This document shows positions 26,247 through 34,983 of a stretch of DNA of 64,000 nucleotides, piece after piece. The number at the start of each line of letters is the position of its first letter. Within the stretch, counting starts at the first letter, position 1. The translations under genes were made by a program, and so were the position numbers. Below the pieces are notes generated by a model. The model was not told the origin of the DNA. It saw only the letters and a program-made list of their open reading frames with translations, and searched no databases. This stretch comes from Frankineae bacterium MT45 (GTDB taxonomy: Bacteria > Actinomycetota > Actinomycetes > Mycobacteriales > Jatrophihabitantaceae): assembly GCA_900100325.1 (NCBI GenBank), contig LT629697.1, forward strand, positions 1,488,001 through 1,552,000. Direction: 5' to 3'.

Positions 26247-27368
26247 CTACCGCTCTTCCATCGCCTGGGCAACGACCGCGCCCACCGCCTCGGTCTCGAT
26301 GAGGAATCCGTCGTGTCCATAAGGACTTTCGATGCGGTGCAGCGCGGCGCCGGCGATGCCATCGGCCAGTTCCTCCTGCTGGGTCGGCAGGTAGAGACGG
26401 TCGGAGGAGATTGAGACGACGCTGGTCGCGGCACTCACGCGGGCCAGTGCCGCGGCAACGCCACCTCGGCCCCGGCCGACGTCGTGACTGTTCATCGCAC
26501 GGGTGAGGGTGACGTAGCTGCCGGGATCGAAGCGCCGGCCCAGCTTCGCGGCGTGGTGATCCAGATAGGACTCGACCGCGTAGCGCCCACCGTCGAGCGG
26601 ATCCTCGTCCCGCTGAGCACCCCGTCCGAAGCGCGCCGCCAGCTCCAGTTCGGAGCGGTAGCTGATATGCGCGATTCGTCGCGCTATCCCCATCCCGACG
26701 ACCGGCCCCTCCGCGCCGGCGTGAGCAGAACCGGGGTCGGCGTAGTAGTCGCCGCCGCGCCACGCCGTATCGGACTCGATCGCGTGGATCTGGGTCGAGC
26801 AGAGGGCGATCTGTTCGGCCGTCGCCGCCGCCCCGCAGGCCACCAGAACCAGGCGCTCCACCCGGTCGGGCTCAGTTACCCCCCATTCGACCGCGCGCAT
26901 CCCGCCCATCGAGCCGCCCAGCACGGCCCGCCACCGACCAATCCCCAGCTGATCGGCGAGGGCGATCTCGGCGGCTACCTGGTCGCGGACGGTGAGTCGG
27001 GGGAAGCGCGACCCGAAGGGCGTGCCGTCCGGCGCGACCGAGCTGGGCCCGGTGCTGCCCTGACAGCCACCCAGCACGTTCGTCGCGACCACGAACCAGC
27101 GACGGGTGTCGAGCGGACGCCCGGCCCCGATCAGGCCATCCCACCAACCAGGAGTGGGATGGCCTGACTGTGCCGCTCCGGTGACGTGTGAGTCCCCGGT
27201 CAGCGCGTGCTCGACCAGGACCGCGTTGTCACCGGTGAATTCGCCCCATGTTTCATAGGCGATCTCGCTATCCGCAAGCTTCTCCCCAGACTCGAGATCC
27301 AGCGGTCCCGTCGTCACGAATCGGCGCCGCCCGATCGGGTCGCCGGGGCGCCAGTACGAGGTGGGCAC
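26247..27368 (-). CDS. metX: homoserine O-acetyltransferase
   Basis: Encodes 373 residues, the normal length for MetX (EC 2.3.1.31), which makes O-acetyl-L-homoserine from homoserine and acetyl-CoA. The family phrases are present: ALTGDSHVTG (about 55), NVLGGCQGSTGP (97-108), GGSMGGMRAVEW with nucleophile Ser153, VSISSDRLYLP (catalytic Asp) and ESPYGHDGFL (catalytic His). GTG start. It follows metY by 40 bases, so the two are an operon whose product is homocysteine from O-acetylhomoserine and sulfide. The 3' end has been copied 0.7 kb away as a scrap. Confidence 0.97.
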   Translation of the reverse strand: MPTSYWRPGDPIGRRRFVTTGPLDLESGEKLADSEIAYETWGEFTGDNAVLVEHALTGDSHVTGAAQSGHPTPGWWDGLIGAGRPLDTRRWFVVATNVLGGCQGSTGPSSVAPDGTPFGSRFPRLTVRDQVAAEIALADQLGIGRWRAVLGGSMGGMRAVEWGVTEPDRVERLVLVACGAAATAEQIALCSTQIHAIESDTAWRGGDYYADPGSAHAGAEGPVVGMGIARRIAHISYRSELELAARFGRGAQRDEDPLDGGRYAVESYLDHHAAKLGRRFDPGSYVTLTRAMNSHDVGRGRGGVAAALARVSAATSVVSISSDRLYLPTQQEELADGIAGAALHRIESPYGHDGFLIETEAVGAVVAQAMEER

Positions 27369-27408
27369 GCTCTACTCGATCAGTTGAGGAATCACGGATG
27401 GACGGGCG

Positions 27409-28728
27409 TCACGCCTTGGCGGCCGCGAAACCCTGCTCCAAGTCGGCCAGGATGTCATCGATCCCCTCGATGCCGACGGCCAGCCGCACCAGCCCCGGTG
27501 TCACCCCGGAGGCGAGCTGCTCCTGCGGGCTGAGCTGCGAGTGCGTAGTGGAGGCCGGGTGGATCACCAGGCTCCGCACGTCGCCGATGTTCGCGACGTG
27601 GCTGTGCAGGGTGAGCGCCTCGACGAACTTCACGCCGGCGTCGAGTCCACCGGCGATCTCGAAGGCCAGCACGGCGCCCGCCCCCTTCGGTGCGTACTTC
27701 TGGGCCAGGCTGTAGTACGGAGACGACGGAAGGCTCGCGTAGAGCACCTTCTCGACCTGCCCGTGCCCCTCCAGATAGCGGGCCACCGAGAGTGCGTTGG
27801 CGATGTGCCGCTCCACCCGCAGGCTCAGCGTCTCCAGGCCCTGGATGAACTGGAAGGCGTTGAAGGGCGAGACGGCCGCCCCCAGGTCACGGAGCAGTTG
27901 CACGCGGGCCTTGAGGATGAACGCGAGGTTGGCCCCAAGCGGGGATCCCACTCCGAGCGCCTCGGCGTAGACCAGACCGTGGTAGCTCGGGTCAGGCGTG
28001 TTGTAGTTCGGAAAGCGCTGCGGATCCTGGGCGAAGTCGAAGCTACCGCCGTCGACGATGACCCCGCCGATGGAGGTTCCATGCCCACCGATGTACTTGG
28101 TGGCCGAGTGGACGATGATGTCGGCGCCGTGCTCGAAGGGGCGGATCAGGTAGGGCGTGGCGATCGTGTTGTCGACGATCAGCGGGACACCGAGCTCGTG
28201 CGCCACATCGGCGACGGCGCGGATGTCGAGGAGATCCGACTTCGGGTTCGGGATCGTCTCGCCGAAGAAGAGCTTCGTGTTCGGACGAGCGGCCGCCCGC
28301 CAGCTTTCGGGCGAGCCCGGATCGTCGACGAAGCTGACCTGAATTCCCAGCTTCGGCAGGGTGTAGTGGAAGAGGTTGTACGTACCGCCGTAGAGCGAGG
28401 AGGAGGAGACGATGTGGTCGCCGGTCTCGGCGATGTTGAGGATGGCGATCGTCTCAGCCGCCTGGCCGGAGGCGACGAGCAGTGCGCCGACGCCGCCTTC
28501 GAGGGCAGCGATTCGCTCCTCGACCACGGCCTGGGTCGGGTTCTGGATGCGGGTATAGATGTTGCCGAACTCGCTGAGGGCAAAGAGGTTGCGAGCGTGG
28601 TCGGCGGAGTCGAAGACGTACGAGGTTGTCTGGTAGATCGGGACCGCGCGGGCGTTGGTGTTGCTGTCCGGTGCGGCTCCGGCGTGGACCTGCTTGGTCT
28701 CGAAGGACCAGTTGGCGGGATCGGTCAT
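27409..28728 (-). CDS. metY: O-acetylhomoserine (thiol)-lyase
   Basis: Encodes 439 residues, the length of MetY (O-acetylhomoserine sulfhydrylase, EC 2.5.1.49). The PLP-binding lysine is in HSATKYIGGHG, preceded by DNTIATPYLIRPFEHGAD; the N-terminus WSFETKQVHAGAAPDSNTNARAVP and the end GVEGIDDILADLEQG are typical. A cytosolic tetrameric PLP enzyme that converts O-acetylhomoserine plus sulfide to homocysteine. AGGAGA precedes the ATG. Upstream on the same strand lies a short Cys-rich reading frame that could attenuate it according to cysteine supply. First gene of the metYX operon. Confidence 0.97.
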   Translation of the reverse strand: MTDPANWSFETKQVHAGAAPDSNTNARAVPIYQTTSYVFDSADHARNLFALSEFGNIYTRIQNPTQAVVEERIAALEGGVGALLVASGQAAETIAILNIAETGDHIVSSSSLYGGTYNLFHYTLPKLGIQVSFVDDPGSPESWRAAARPNTKLFFGETIPNPKSDLLDIRAVADVAHELGVPLIVDNTIATPYLIRPFEHGADIIVHSATKYIGGHGTSIGGVIVDGGSFDFAQDPQRFPNYNTPDPSYHGLVYAEALGVGSPLGANLAFILKARVQLLRDLGAAVSPFNAFQFIQGLETLSLRVERHIANALSVARYLEGHGQVEKVLYASLPSSPYYSLAQKYAPKGAGAVLAFEIAGGLDAGVKFVEALTLHSHVANIGDVRSLVIHPASTTHSQLSPQEQLASGVTPGLVRLAVGIEGIDDILADLEQGFAAAKA

Positions 28729-28835
28729 GGCTGTCTCCTGACGACGTATGTGGATAGGGCAACGCAGGCCGGTCCAGCCTGATGTAGGCCAGAACGGGTA
28801 CGGCTGAAGAGGCGAACGGGCAGTGAAGATGAGGG

Positions 28836-28852
28836 TGTCGCGCTCAGCGACA
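28836..28852 (-). promoter_or_regulatory. hairpin overlapping the leader stop codon
   Basis: TGTCGC and GCGACA form a perfect 6-bp stem with a 5-base loop. It overlaps the tandem Cys codons and the stop codon of the candidate leader peptide, so a ribosome at those codons would prevent it from folding. Confidence 0.5.
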
Positions 28853-28924
28853 ACAGCCCGAGCAGCGGCTGAGACGGCCGCGGAGGATGAGACGCCCGCT
28901 ACGAAGGCGGTACGTAGTTGTCAC
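28844..28924 (-). CDS. candidate Cys-rich leader peptide upstream of metYX
   Basis: A 26-codon frame from GTG with the end RCSGCCR, followed by stop. Five of its last seven residues are Arg or Cys, with two adjacent Cys codons (TGT TGT) right before the final Arg. Similar cysteine-ending short leaders precede sulfur-assimilation genes in mycobacteria and other actinobacteria, where stalling at Cys codons senses cysteine. It is in the right place, 115 bases before metY, and its last codons overlap a small hairpin. No strong ribosome-binding site is visible, which lowers confidence. Confidence 0.5.
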   Translation of the reverse strand: MTTTYRLRSGRLILRGRLSRCSGCCR

Positions 28925-29049
28925 CGGTTGCACCGGTTCAGAGTAGGTCGGCGGCCCGACAATGTCCACTAAACCGATATGTGTACTGCCGATGGGAGTA
29001 GATTTCTCTACTAGTTCAGTGGAGTAAATGTGAGGATGAGGAATCTCTT

Positions 29050-30234
29050 GTGGTAGCACCGGTCTTTCATTGGTTCCTGCCGACCGGCGGGGATGGGCGA
29101 CGGCTGGGCGGCTCGGTGCACGGCCTCGGGATCGGCGTCACCCAGGCTGCGGCCCAGACTCGCACGGCCCAGACTCGCACCGCCCAGACTCGGGCTGCGG
29201 CCGAGCCAGCGGCGGGGGAGCGGGCGGCGTCCCTGGAGTACCTGAGCCAGATCGCCCAGGCCGCTGACCGGCTCGGGTACGAAGCGGTGCTGACGCCAAC
29301 CGGAGCGCACTGTGAGGACGCCTGGGTCGTGACGGCGGCGCTGATCGCCCAGACGAGCAGGCTGAAATTTCTCGTCGCGTTCCGTCCGGGCCTTACCGAA
29401 CCGGCGCTGGCCGCCCACATGGGCGCGACCTTTCAGCGGCTCTCCGGCGGGCGGCTGCTGCTCAACGTCGTGGCCGGGAGCAGTGACGCCGAGCAGCGCA
29501 GCTTCGGTGATCGGCTGCCCCATGACGATCGCTACCAGCGGGCCGAGGAGTTCCTGGACGTGGTGCGGCGGTCCTGGACCGGCCTCCCCTTCGACCATCA
29601 TGGGCGCCACTACGACCTGGAGCACTCGCTCCTGCGCCAGCCACCGGACCCACTACCGCAGGTGTATCTGGGCGGATCGTCGCAGCCTGCCCTCGACCTC
29701 GCCGGCCGGCACGCCGACACCTACCTGACCTGGGGCGAGCCCCCGGCCATGGTGGCCGAGAAGGTGGAGCGGGTCAGTGAAAGAGCCGCCGCGCACGGAC
29801 GGCGGCTGCGCTTCGGCCTGCGCATTCACGTAATCAGCCGGGATACCTCGGCGCAGGCCTGGCACGACGCTGATGCGCTGATCGCCGGCCTCAGCGACGA
29901 GACCATCGTCGAGGGGCAGCGGCGGCTGCGCACGCTTGAGTCGGTCGGTCAGAGTCGGATGCTCGCCCTGCACGGTGGGTCGCGGGATCGCCTGGTCGTC
30001 GCGCCGAATCTCTGGGCCGGTATCGGTCTGGTCCGCGGGGGCGCCGGCACCGCGCTGGTGGGTAGCCACGACGAGGTGGCCGAGCGGATCGCCGAGTATC
30101 AGCAGGCCGGAATCGACGAGTTCATCCTCTCCGGCTACCCCCACCTCGAGGAGGCCTACAGCTTCGCGGAAGGCGTCATCCCCCTCTTCGCCCCGGACAC
30201 CGCGGTGAGGAGATCCGTGGGTCCGTTGCTGTAA
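29050..30234 (+). CDS. SsuD-like FMNH2-dependent alkanesulfonate monooxygenase (LLM family)
   Basis: Encodes 394 residues from GTG; SsuD is about 380. It is a luciferase-like TIM barrel: FHWFLPTGGDGR at the start, GYEAVLTPTGAHCEDAWVV (about 77-95), LKFLVAFRPG, TFQRLSGGRLLLNVVAGSS (about 123-141) and PQVYLGGSSQPALDLAGRHADTYLTWGEP. These phrases match alkanesulfonate monooxygenases, which release sulfite from sulfonates using FMNH2 and oxygen; the reductase partner SsuE is not in view. Divergent from metYX with 320 bases between them, consistent with shared sulfur regulation. An in-frame repeat (AQTRT three times, about 37-51) lies in a loop unusual for the family. Confidence 0.85.
   Translation: MVAPVFHWFLPTGGDGRRLGGSVHGLGIGVTQAAAQTRTAQTRTAQTRAAAEPAAGERAASLEYLSQIAQAADRLGYEAVLTPTGAHCEDAWVVTAALIAQTSRLKFLVAFRPGLTEPALAAHMGATFQRLSGGRLLLNVVAGSSDAEQRSFGDRLPHDDRYQRAEEFLDVVRRSWTGLPFDHHGRHYDLEHSLLRQPPDPLPQVYLGGSSQPALDLAGRHADTYLTWGEPPAMVAEKVERVSERAAAHGRRLRFGLRIHVISRDTSAQAWHDADALIAGLSDETIVEGQRRLRTLESVGQSRMLALHGGSRDRLVVAPNLWAGIGLVRGGAGTALVGSHDEVAERIAEYQQAGIDEFILSGYPHLEEAYSFAEGVIPLFAPDTAVRRSVGPLL
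29152..29196 (+). repeat. three 15-bp tandem repeats in the SsuD-like gene
   Basis: Three copies of a GCCCAGACTCGCACG-like unit (the last with two changed bases at its end) encode AQTRT AQTRT AQTRA, inserted between strand 1 and helix 1 of the barrel. Confidence 0.85.
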
Positions 30235-30295
30235 TAAATTCACTCCACGCGGACACCTACCTGTTGACGGTGCGCAGCATCGCGAAGGAGGGGCA

Positions 30296-30832
30296 GTGGA
30301 GGACGCCGAACGGCGCATCGTGACGGATGAATGGTTCCGGGCGTACTCGTCCCGCGTTCTCGCCTACCTGCTCCACCGGACCGACCCGCAGACTGCGCAG
30401 GACGTGCTCCAGGAGGTATTCGTGACGGCATTTGGCAAGGCGGAGGAGATAACCGAGTCCCCGCTGGGCTGGCTCTTCGGCGCCGCCCGCCGGTTGTTGG
30501 CCAATCGCTACCGCGGTTTCCGGCGACACGACGAGTTGATCGCGCGGCTCATGGACGACGCGAGCCTGGCCGCCGACAGCGACGAGATTGAGCTGAAGCA
30601 GGCGTTTGCCCACACGCTCGCCTCGCTCCCCGCCGGTGACCGAGAGGTCCTGACCCTCACCGGCTGGTACGACCTGACACCGGCCCAAGCGGCTCAGGCG
30701 CTCGGCTGCAACCCGGCGACCTATGCGGTGAAGCTGCATCGGGCCCGCAAGCGCCTCGCAGCCGCGCTGGATGCCGCCGGATACCGCGGCAGTTCGCCGG
30801 CCGGTCAACTCGCGGCGGCGCTCCGTGGCTGA
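30296..30832 (+). CDS. ECF-type RNA polymerase sigma factor
   Basis: Encodes 178 residues from GTG with AAGGAGG 6 bases upstream. Region 2 is RVLAYLLHRTDPQTAQDVLQEVFVTAF with the DVLQEVF core; region 4 is LASLPAGDREVLTLTGWYDLTPAQAAQALGCNPATYAVKLHRARKRL, a canonical sigma-70 r4 helix-turn-helix. No region 3, so it is a group 4 sigma factor. It overlaps the next gene (beta-propeller protein) by 8 bases, a sign of translational coupling, which makes that membrane protein the likely partner or anti-sigma regulator. Confidence 0.9.
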   Translation: MEDAERRIVTDEWFRAYSSRVLAYLLHRTDPQTAQDVLQEVFVTAFGKAEEITESPLGWLFGAARRLLANRYRGFRRHDELIARLMDDASLAADSDEIELKQAFAHTLASLPAGDREVLTLTGWYDLTPAQAAQALGCNPATYAVKLHRARKRLAAALDAAGYRGSSPAGQLAAALRG

Positions 30833-32954
30833 GCGCGGGAAGGATGAGGACCTCAGCCGTCGGCTGCGCGCACTGCGCCCCGATACGGCGGCTGATCACG
30901 ACTGGGTGAGCACCCCCGAAGCGGACCAGGCACTGGCCGCGATTCATAGCCGTGTCGATCGGGGCGTTACGCCCTCCCGACGACGGTCACTGGCGCAGGG
31001 CCTCACTCGGCGCCGGACCTGGCTGCCGGCCGGGGCGCTCCTGGCCGCGGCCGGCGTCGTCGCGGCAGTGGCGATCGCGGCCAACCCACCTGCGGCAACG
31101 CCATCCGTCGGCGGCGAGGCGAGCGGGCCGTCTGGAAATTCGCTGGGCCTGCCGGCGATTCGCCCGGCGGCCAAGCTATTGAAGACAGAGTCATCCTGCC
31201 AATCGCTGCTGGCTGATCTGCGGGACCGCGCCGCGGCCAGCGTCACGCCGTATGGGCTCCCTGGCCTGTCGGGCTCCTTCGGGAACGGGTACTCCGGGGG
31301 CGGGACAGAGCAGCTGCCTTCCGCCTCCGACGCGATAGCCGCTACCGCCCAGGCAGATACATCAGACACCAACGTGCAGGAAGTTGGCGTTGACGAGCCG
31401 GACATCGTCAAGGCCGACCACGGGCGGGTCATCACCATCACCGACGGCGTACTGCGGGTGCTGGACCAAACTACGGGAAAGATCACCGGACGCCTCGACC
31501 TGACGATGTACGACGGCTGGTCGGACGCGACGATGCTCGTCGACGGAGACCATGCACTGGTTATTCTCAGTAGCACCTCCACCGCCAACACGTACGAAGG
31601 CGGCCTGATCGTGGGCGCCGCGGTGCAGCCCACGAGCCTACGTTCCACGTACCTCTTCGTGGACCTGAGCGCAGCTCCCAAGGTGTCCGGCCTGCTGAGG
31701 GCGTCGGGGGACTTCCTCGACGCACGCATGGTCGGCTCGACCGTCCGACTGGTCGTCAAGAGCCAGCCGGTGCTGAGCTTTGCGCCGTACAACGGGGGAA
31801 CGGCTGCTTCGCTTGCGGCAAATCGAAAGGTTATCGAAGACGCGCCGCTTTCGACCTGGATTCCCCAGTACTCGCTCACCCTAGGTTCGCAGACGACCGA
31901 GCACACGGTGCCCTGTAGTCAGATCAGCCATCCCGTCGACTACACGGCGGCGTCCATGTTGTCGATCTACACCCTCGACCTCACCCACCTGGCCGCACCG
32001 CCGGCGCCGGTGACGCTCGCCGCCGACGGCGACACCGTCTATGCCTCGTCTGACAGTCTCTACGTCACGAGCAACCCGGCTTGGAACTGCTGCGAGAGTC
32101 GCCCTGCGGCCGTCAAAGCGGATCAGACCGAGATCCATCGTTTCGATATCGCCGGGAATGCACCGCCGACCTACCTCGGTTCAGGCCAGATTCCCGGACG
32201 CCTGCTCAGCGCGTATTCGCTCTCGGAGTACAACGGGTCGCTGCGGATCGCCACCACCACTGACGGCTCCCCAGCACCCCTGCAGACGAGCATCTACGTG
32301 CTGAACGCCGACACTCTGGCCACCACCGGGCACGTCGGGGGCCTTGGGAAGAACGAGCGGCTCTACGCGGTGCGATTCCTTGGGCCACTGGCCTACGTAG
32401 TCACGTTCCGCCAGGTTGATCCGCTGTACACCGTCGATCTCAGCAACCCCGCCGCTCCGCATGTGGCCGGAACGCTGAAAATTACGGGATATTCCGACTA
32501 TCTGCACGATGCCGGGGGCGGCCGCCTGATCGGAGTCGGCCAAGCTGTATCCACCCGGGGCCAGATTGCCGGGGTGCAGATCTCGCTCTTCGACGTGGCC
32601 AATCCGGCCGCAGCCAAGCGCACGGCTCAGGTCGCGCTGCCGAACACGCCGGGCTGGAGCACTCTCGATCCGCACGCATTCCTGTACTGGCGGCCGACGG
32701 GACTGATCGTGGTGCCGGTGCAGACGTGGGCGTCGGGGCAATCCGGCAAGGTCCTGGTCGTGCGGGCCGCTGGCTCGGCGCTGACCACGGTTGGCCTGCT
32801 GGCCAACCCGCTCACGCCGGGAGTGCCCGACGATCAACTGGGCATCCAGCGCAGCCTCATCGCCAACGGTGATCTCTGGACCGTCTCGGGCGGGGGAGTT
32901 CAGATCACCAACCCGGCGACGCTGGCGCGGACGGCTTGGATCCCCTTCAACTAG
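30825..32954 (+). CDS. membrane-anchored beta-propeller protein, sigma-linked
   Basis: Encodes 709 residues from GTG 30825, inside the stop region of the sigma gene (GTGGCTGA). Residues 1-55 are cytoplasmic and charged; RRTWLPAGALLAAAGVVAAVAIAAN (about 59-83) is a single transmembrane helix; the rest is extracytoplasmic. It carries TNVQEVGVDEPDIVKADHGRVITITDGVLRVLD (about 185-220), the conserved opening of the secreted beta-propeller family PF09826, and the C-terminal propeller blades with PLYTVDLSNPAAPHVAGTLKITGYSDYLH. The cytoplasmic head could bind the coupled sigma factor, and the propeller could sense an outer signal, but that is inferred from gene order. Confidence 0.85.
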   Translation: MAERGKDEDLSRRLRALRPDTAADHDWVSTPEADQALAAIHSRVDRGVTPSRRRSLAQGLTRRRTWLPAGALLAAAGVVAAVAIAANPPAATPSVGGEASGPSGNSLGLPAIRPAAKLLKTESSCQSLLADLRDRAAASVTPYGLPGLSGSFGNGYSGGGTEQLPSASDAIAATAQADTSDTNVQEVGVDEPDIVKADHGRVITITDGVLRVLDQTTGKITGRLDLTMYDGWSDATMLVDGDHALVILSSTSTANTYEGGLIVGAAVQPTSLRSTYLFVDLSAAPKVSGLLRASGDFLDARMVGSTVRLVVKSQPVLSFAPYNGGTAASLAANRKVIEDAPLSTWIPQYSLTLGSQTTEHTVPCSQISHPVDYTAASMLSIYTLDLTHLAAPPAPVTLAADGDTVYASSDSLYVTSNPAWNCCESRPAAVKADQTEIHRFDIAGNAPPTYLGSGQIPGRLLSAYSLSEYNGSLRIATTTDGSPAPLQTSIYVLNADTLATTGHVGGLGKNERLYAVRFLGPLAYVVTFRQVDPLYTVDLSNPAAPHVAGTLKITGYSDYLHDAGGGRLIGVGQAVSTRGQIAGVQISLFDVANPAAAKRTAQVALPNTPGWSTLDPHAFLYWRPTGLIVVPVQTWASGQSGKVLVVRAAGSALTTVGLLANPLTPGVPDDQLGIQRSLIANGDLWTVSGGGVQITNPATLARTAWIPFN

Positions 32955-32972
32955 CTCCGCGCTCGACTCGGG

Positions 32973-32992
32973 GGCCGGCTGCACAGCCGGCC
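32973..32992 (+). terminator. hairpin after the beta-propeller gene
   Basis: GGCCGGCT, loop GCAC, AGCCGGCC is a perfect 8-bp stem located 18 bases after the stop codon. No T-tract follows. Confidence 0.6.
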
Positions 32993-33115
32993 GGTGAAAT
33001 TCGGTGCAGCACGCCGATGACCAGCGGGAGTGGCGCCCATTAGCGTCTCCACGGCGGAAGCGACTGGCGGCATCGGGCTGCTCTGGGAAACGGCTTCCCG
33101 CAGACGGGAAAGAGC

Positions 33116-33790
33116 ATGCATATCTCACGTATGGGCAGGCGACTGATCGCCGGACTCGGCTGTGTCGCCGTCGCGGCGGCGGCTGCCGTCGGCGTCGGCG
33201 GAGGCGAGGGGGCGGGAGCCGTCACCGCCACTGCGGCGACCTGCACGCCGGCGAAGTTGATCGTCGCGCGCGGGACCTTCGAGATCGGAACGCTGGGCTT
33301 CATCGTCGGCGACACCCTCATCTCCAACCTGAACAAGAAGGGCCCGGGCGTCTTCTCCTCCGAGGCGATCGACTACCCGGCGAACATCGACACGCAGTCG
33401 CCGGTGAAGGGCGATCAGGCCGAGGTCGCGCAAGTTACGGCCGCCGTCGCCGCCTGCCCGAATCAGAAGATCGTCCTCTCCGGGTACTCCCAGGGCGCGC
33501 AGATCGTCGATGAGGCGCTCGGCTATGACATGACCGGAACGATCAACGGCGGGAAGCCGACGGCAGTCTTCTCCGACGCCGTGATCTCGCACATCTCAGC
33601 GATCGTCCTCTTCGGCAACCCGCTCGGCTCGATCGGCAAGCACATCGTCGGCCCGCTGGCCAGCCGGACCAAGGAGTACTGCGCCGACGGTGACCCGGTG
33701 TGCCAGCCGAATCAGATCAACATCTTCGCGCACCTGTCGTACTTCACGCAGACCGAGGACGCCGCGAACTTCATCATCTCGAAGCTGTAG
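33116..33790 (+). CDS. secreted cutinase-family serine esterase
   Basis: Encodes 224 residues. Residues 1-40 form a signal peptide (MGRRLIAGLGCVAVAAAAAVGVGGGEGAGA). The catalytic Ser is in VLSGYSQGAQ (Ser125), followed by YCADGDPVC (catalytic Asp between a Cys pair) and HLSYF (catalytic His) near the end, the cutinase order. Cys residues at 43, 114 and in the CADGDPVC loop provide the disulfides of the family. Acts outside the cell on esters such as cutin, lipids or polyesters; mycobacterial relatives are culp esterases. GGGAAAGAG precedes the ATG. No operon partner. Confidence 0.93.
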   Translation: MHISRMGRRLIAGLGCVAVAAAAAVGVGGGEGAGAVTATAATCTPAKLIVARGTFEIGTLGFIVGDTLISNLNKKGPGVFSSEAIDYPANIDTQSPVKGDQAEVAQVTAAVAACPNQKIVLSGYSQGAQIVDEALGYDMTGTINGGKPTAVFSDAVISHISAIVLFGNPLGSIGKHIVGPLASRTKEYCADGDPVCQPNQINIFAHLSYFTQTEDAANFIISKL

Positions 33791-33822
33791 CGGCATCCGG
33801 CACGCGGCACCAAGTCGTCGGC

Positions 33823-34962
33823 CTAGCTCATCGCTTCGGGCTGCAACTGCGCCTGGCGACGGGCCAGCCAGATCAGGCTGCGGTCCGCCGTGGCGTCGAG
33901 ATTCAACCCCGTGAGTCGCTCAATACGCCCCATCCGGTTGGTGAGGGTATTGCGATGGACGGGGAGCGAGGCGGCGGTCGCCGCCCGGTCGAATCCGTGA
34001 TCGACCAGGGCGTCGAGGGTATCCACCAGCTCCTCGGGTAGCGCACCGTAGACCCGGCGGTGGAGTTGGATAGCGATGTCGGGTGCGGCCCGGATCAGTT
34101 GCTCGGTGAGTAGCTGATCCGGCCGCACCTCGCCGCGGAGTTCGAGCGAGCGGGCGATCTCGATGACCGACCGGACCCGGGCCAATTCGCGGCCCAATTC
34201 GGTGAGCGGCACCGTCTCACCGGCAACAAAAATAAGGGATTCGGCCAGTTCGCGGGAAGGTGGCCCGTCGGGGCCGATCGCGGTGAGCTGCCGTCCGCGG
34301 GCGATCGCGAGGAAGCCATCGTCGCGATACTGCTGGGCCAGGCTCAGCCAGAAGCTCATCGGCTGTGGAGGGCCCGCGATGATGAACGGGCGGAGTTGGG
34401 TCGCCTGGTTGATCCCGATGCGGGCGCTGAGGCGTGCCTGCTCGTCGATGAGTTCGGCACCGTCGACGATCGCGTCGAAGAGTTCCTGGGCGCAGCGCTC
34501 ACGGGCCGAGGCGCCGCCCAGACGACTCGCCTCCTCGTAGGCCTCGGCGAAGGCGCGGGTGAAACGATCAACGAACTCAAACAGTAGGTCGGCGCCTCCG
34601 TGGAGCTGGGCTCGCTCCTCGTCGGTGGCCTGCTCCATCAGCGTTCGCCAGGCGTATCTCGCGCCGCGACGGTAGTTGGCCGGGATGGTGTCGACGCCCG
34701 TGCCTTCCGAGGCCGAGATGCGTGCAAGCTCGCGAAACCCCTCCAGTTCGGCTTCGCCCGGGCCGTCGCCGTCGGCCGACCAGCGCATCATCATGTCGAC
34801 GTTCCAGCGCACCCACGCCCGCAGCACCTCCTGCGGCGGGCGTAGCGACTGGAAGTCGGGGCTGCTGACGAAACTGGCGAGCACTCCGTCGGTGAGCTGG
34901 TCGAGGTCGACCCGCGCGAGGAGGGTGCGCATCAACTCGCGACGGGGCATCGGCGACGGCAT
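33823..34962 (-). CDS. PucR-type transcriptional regulator
   Basis: Encodes 379 residues. The C-terminus (about 310-375) is the PucR C-terminal helix-turn-helix: LVDTLDALVDHGFDRAATAASLPVHRNTLTNRMGRIERLTGLNLDATADRSLIWLA, with the invariant HRNTL. The N-terminal part (about 1-180) has RVDLDQLTDGVLASF and a four-helix look of the RsbRD-like N-terminal domain often fused to PucR. It begins 21 bases after the MFS transporter gene on the same strand, so it probably regulates that transporter and itself. Ligand unknown. Confidence 0.85.
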   Translation of the reverse strand: MPSPMPRRELMRTLLARVDLDQLTDGVLASFVSSPDFQSLRPPQEVLRAWVRWNVDMMMRWSADGDGPGEAELEGFRELARISASEGTGVDTIPANYRRGARYAWRTLMEQATDEERAQLHGGADLLFEFVDRFTRAFAEAYEEASRLGGASARERCAQELFDAIVDGAELIDEQARLSARIGINQATQLRPFIIAGPPQPMSFWLSLAQQYRDDGFLAIARGRQLTAIGPDGPPSRELAESLIFVAGETVPLTELGRELARVRSVIEIARSLELRGEVRPDQLLTEQLIRAAPDIAIQLHRRVYGALPEELVDTLDALVDHGFDRAATAASLPVHRNTLTNRMGRIERLTGLNLDATADRSLIWLARRQAQLQPEAMS

Positions 34963-34983
34963 GGCCCATTATGTACAAACGGT

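Noticed and set aside
28729-29049. SAM-IV or other SAM riboswitch before metY
   Set aside because: I looked for the conserved purine-rich core and paired stems on the minus strand and did not find them; the Cys-rich leader explains the region better.
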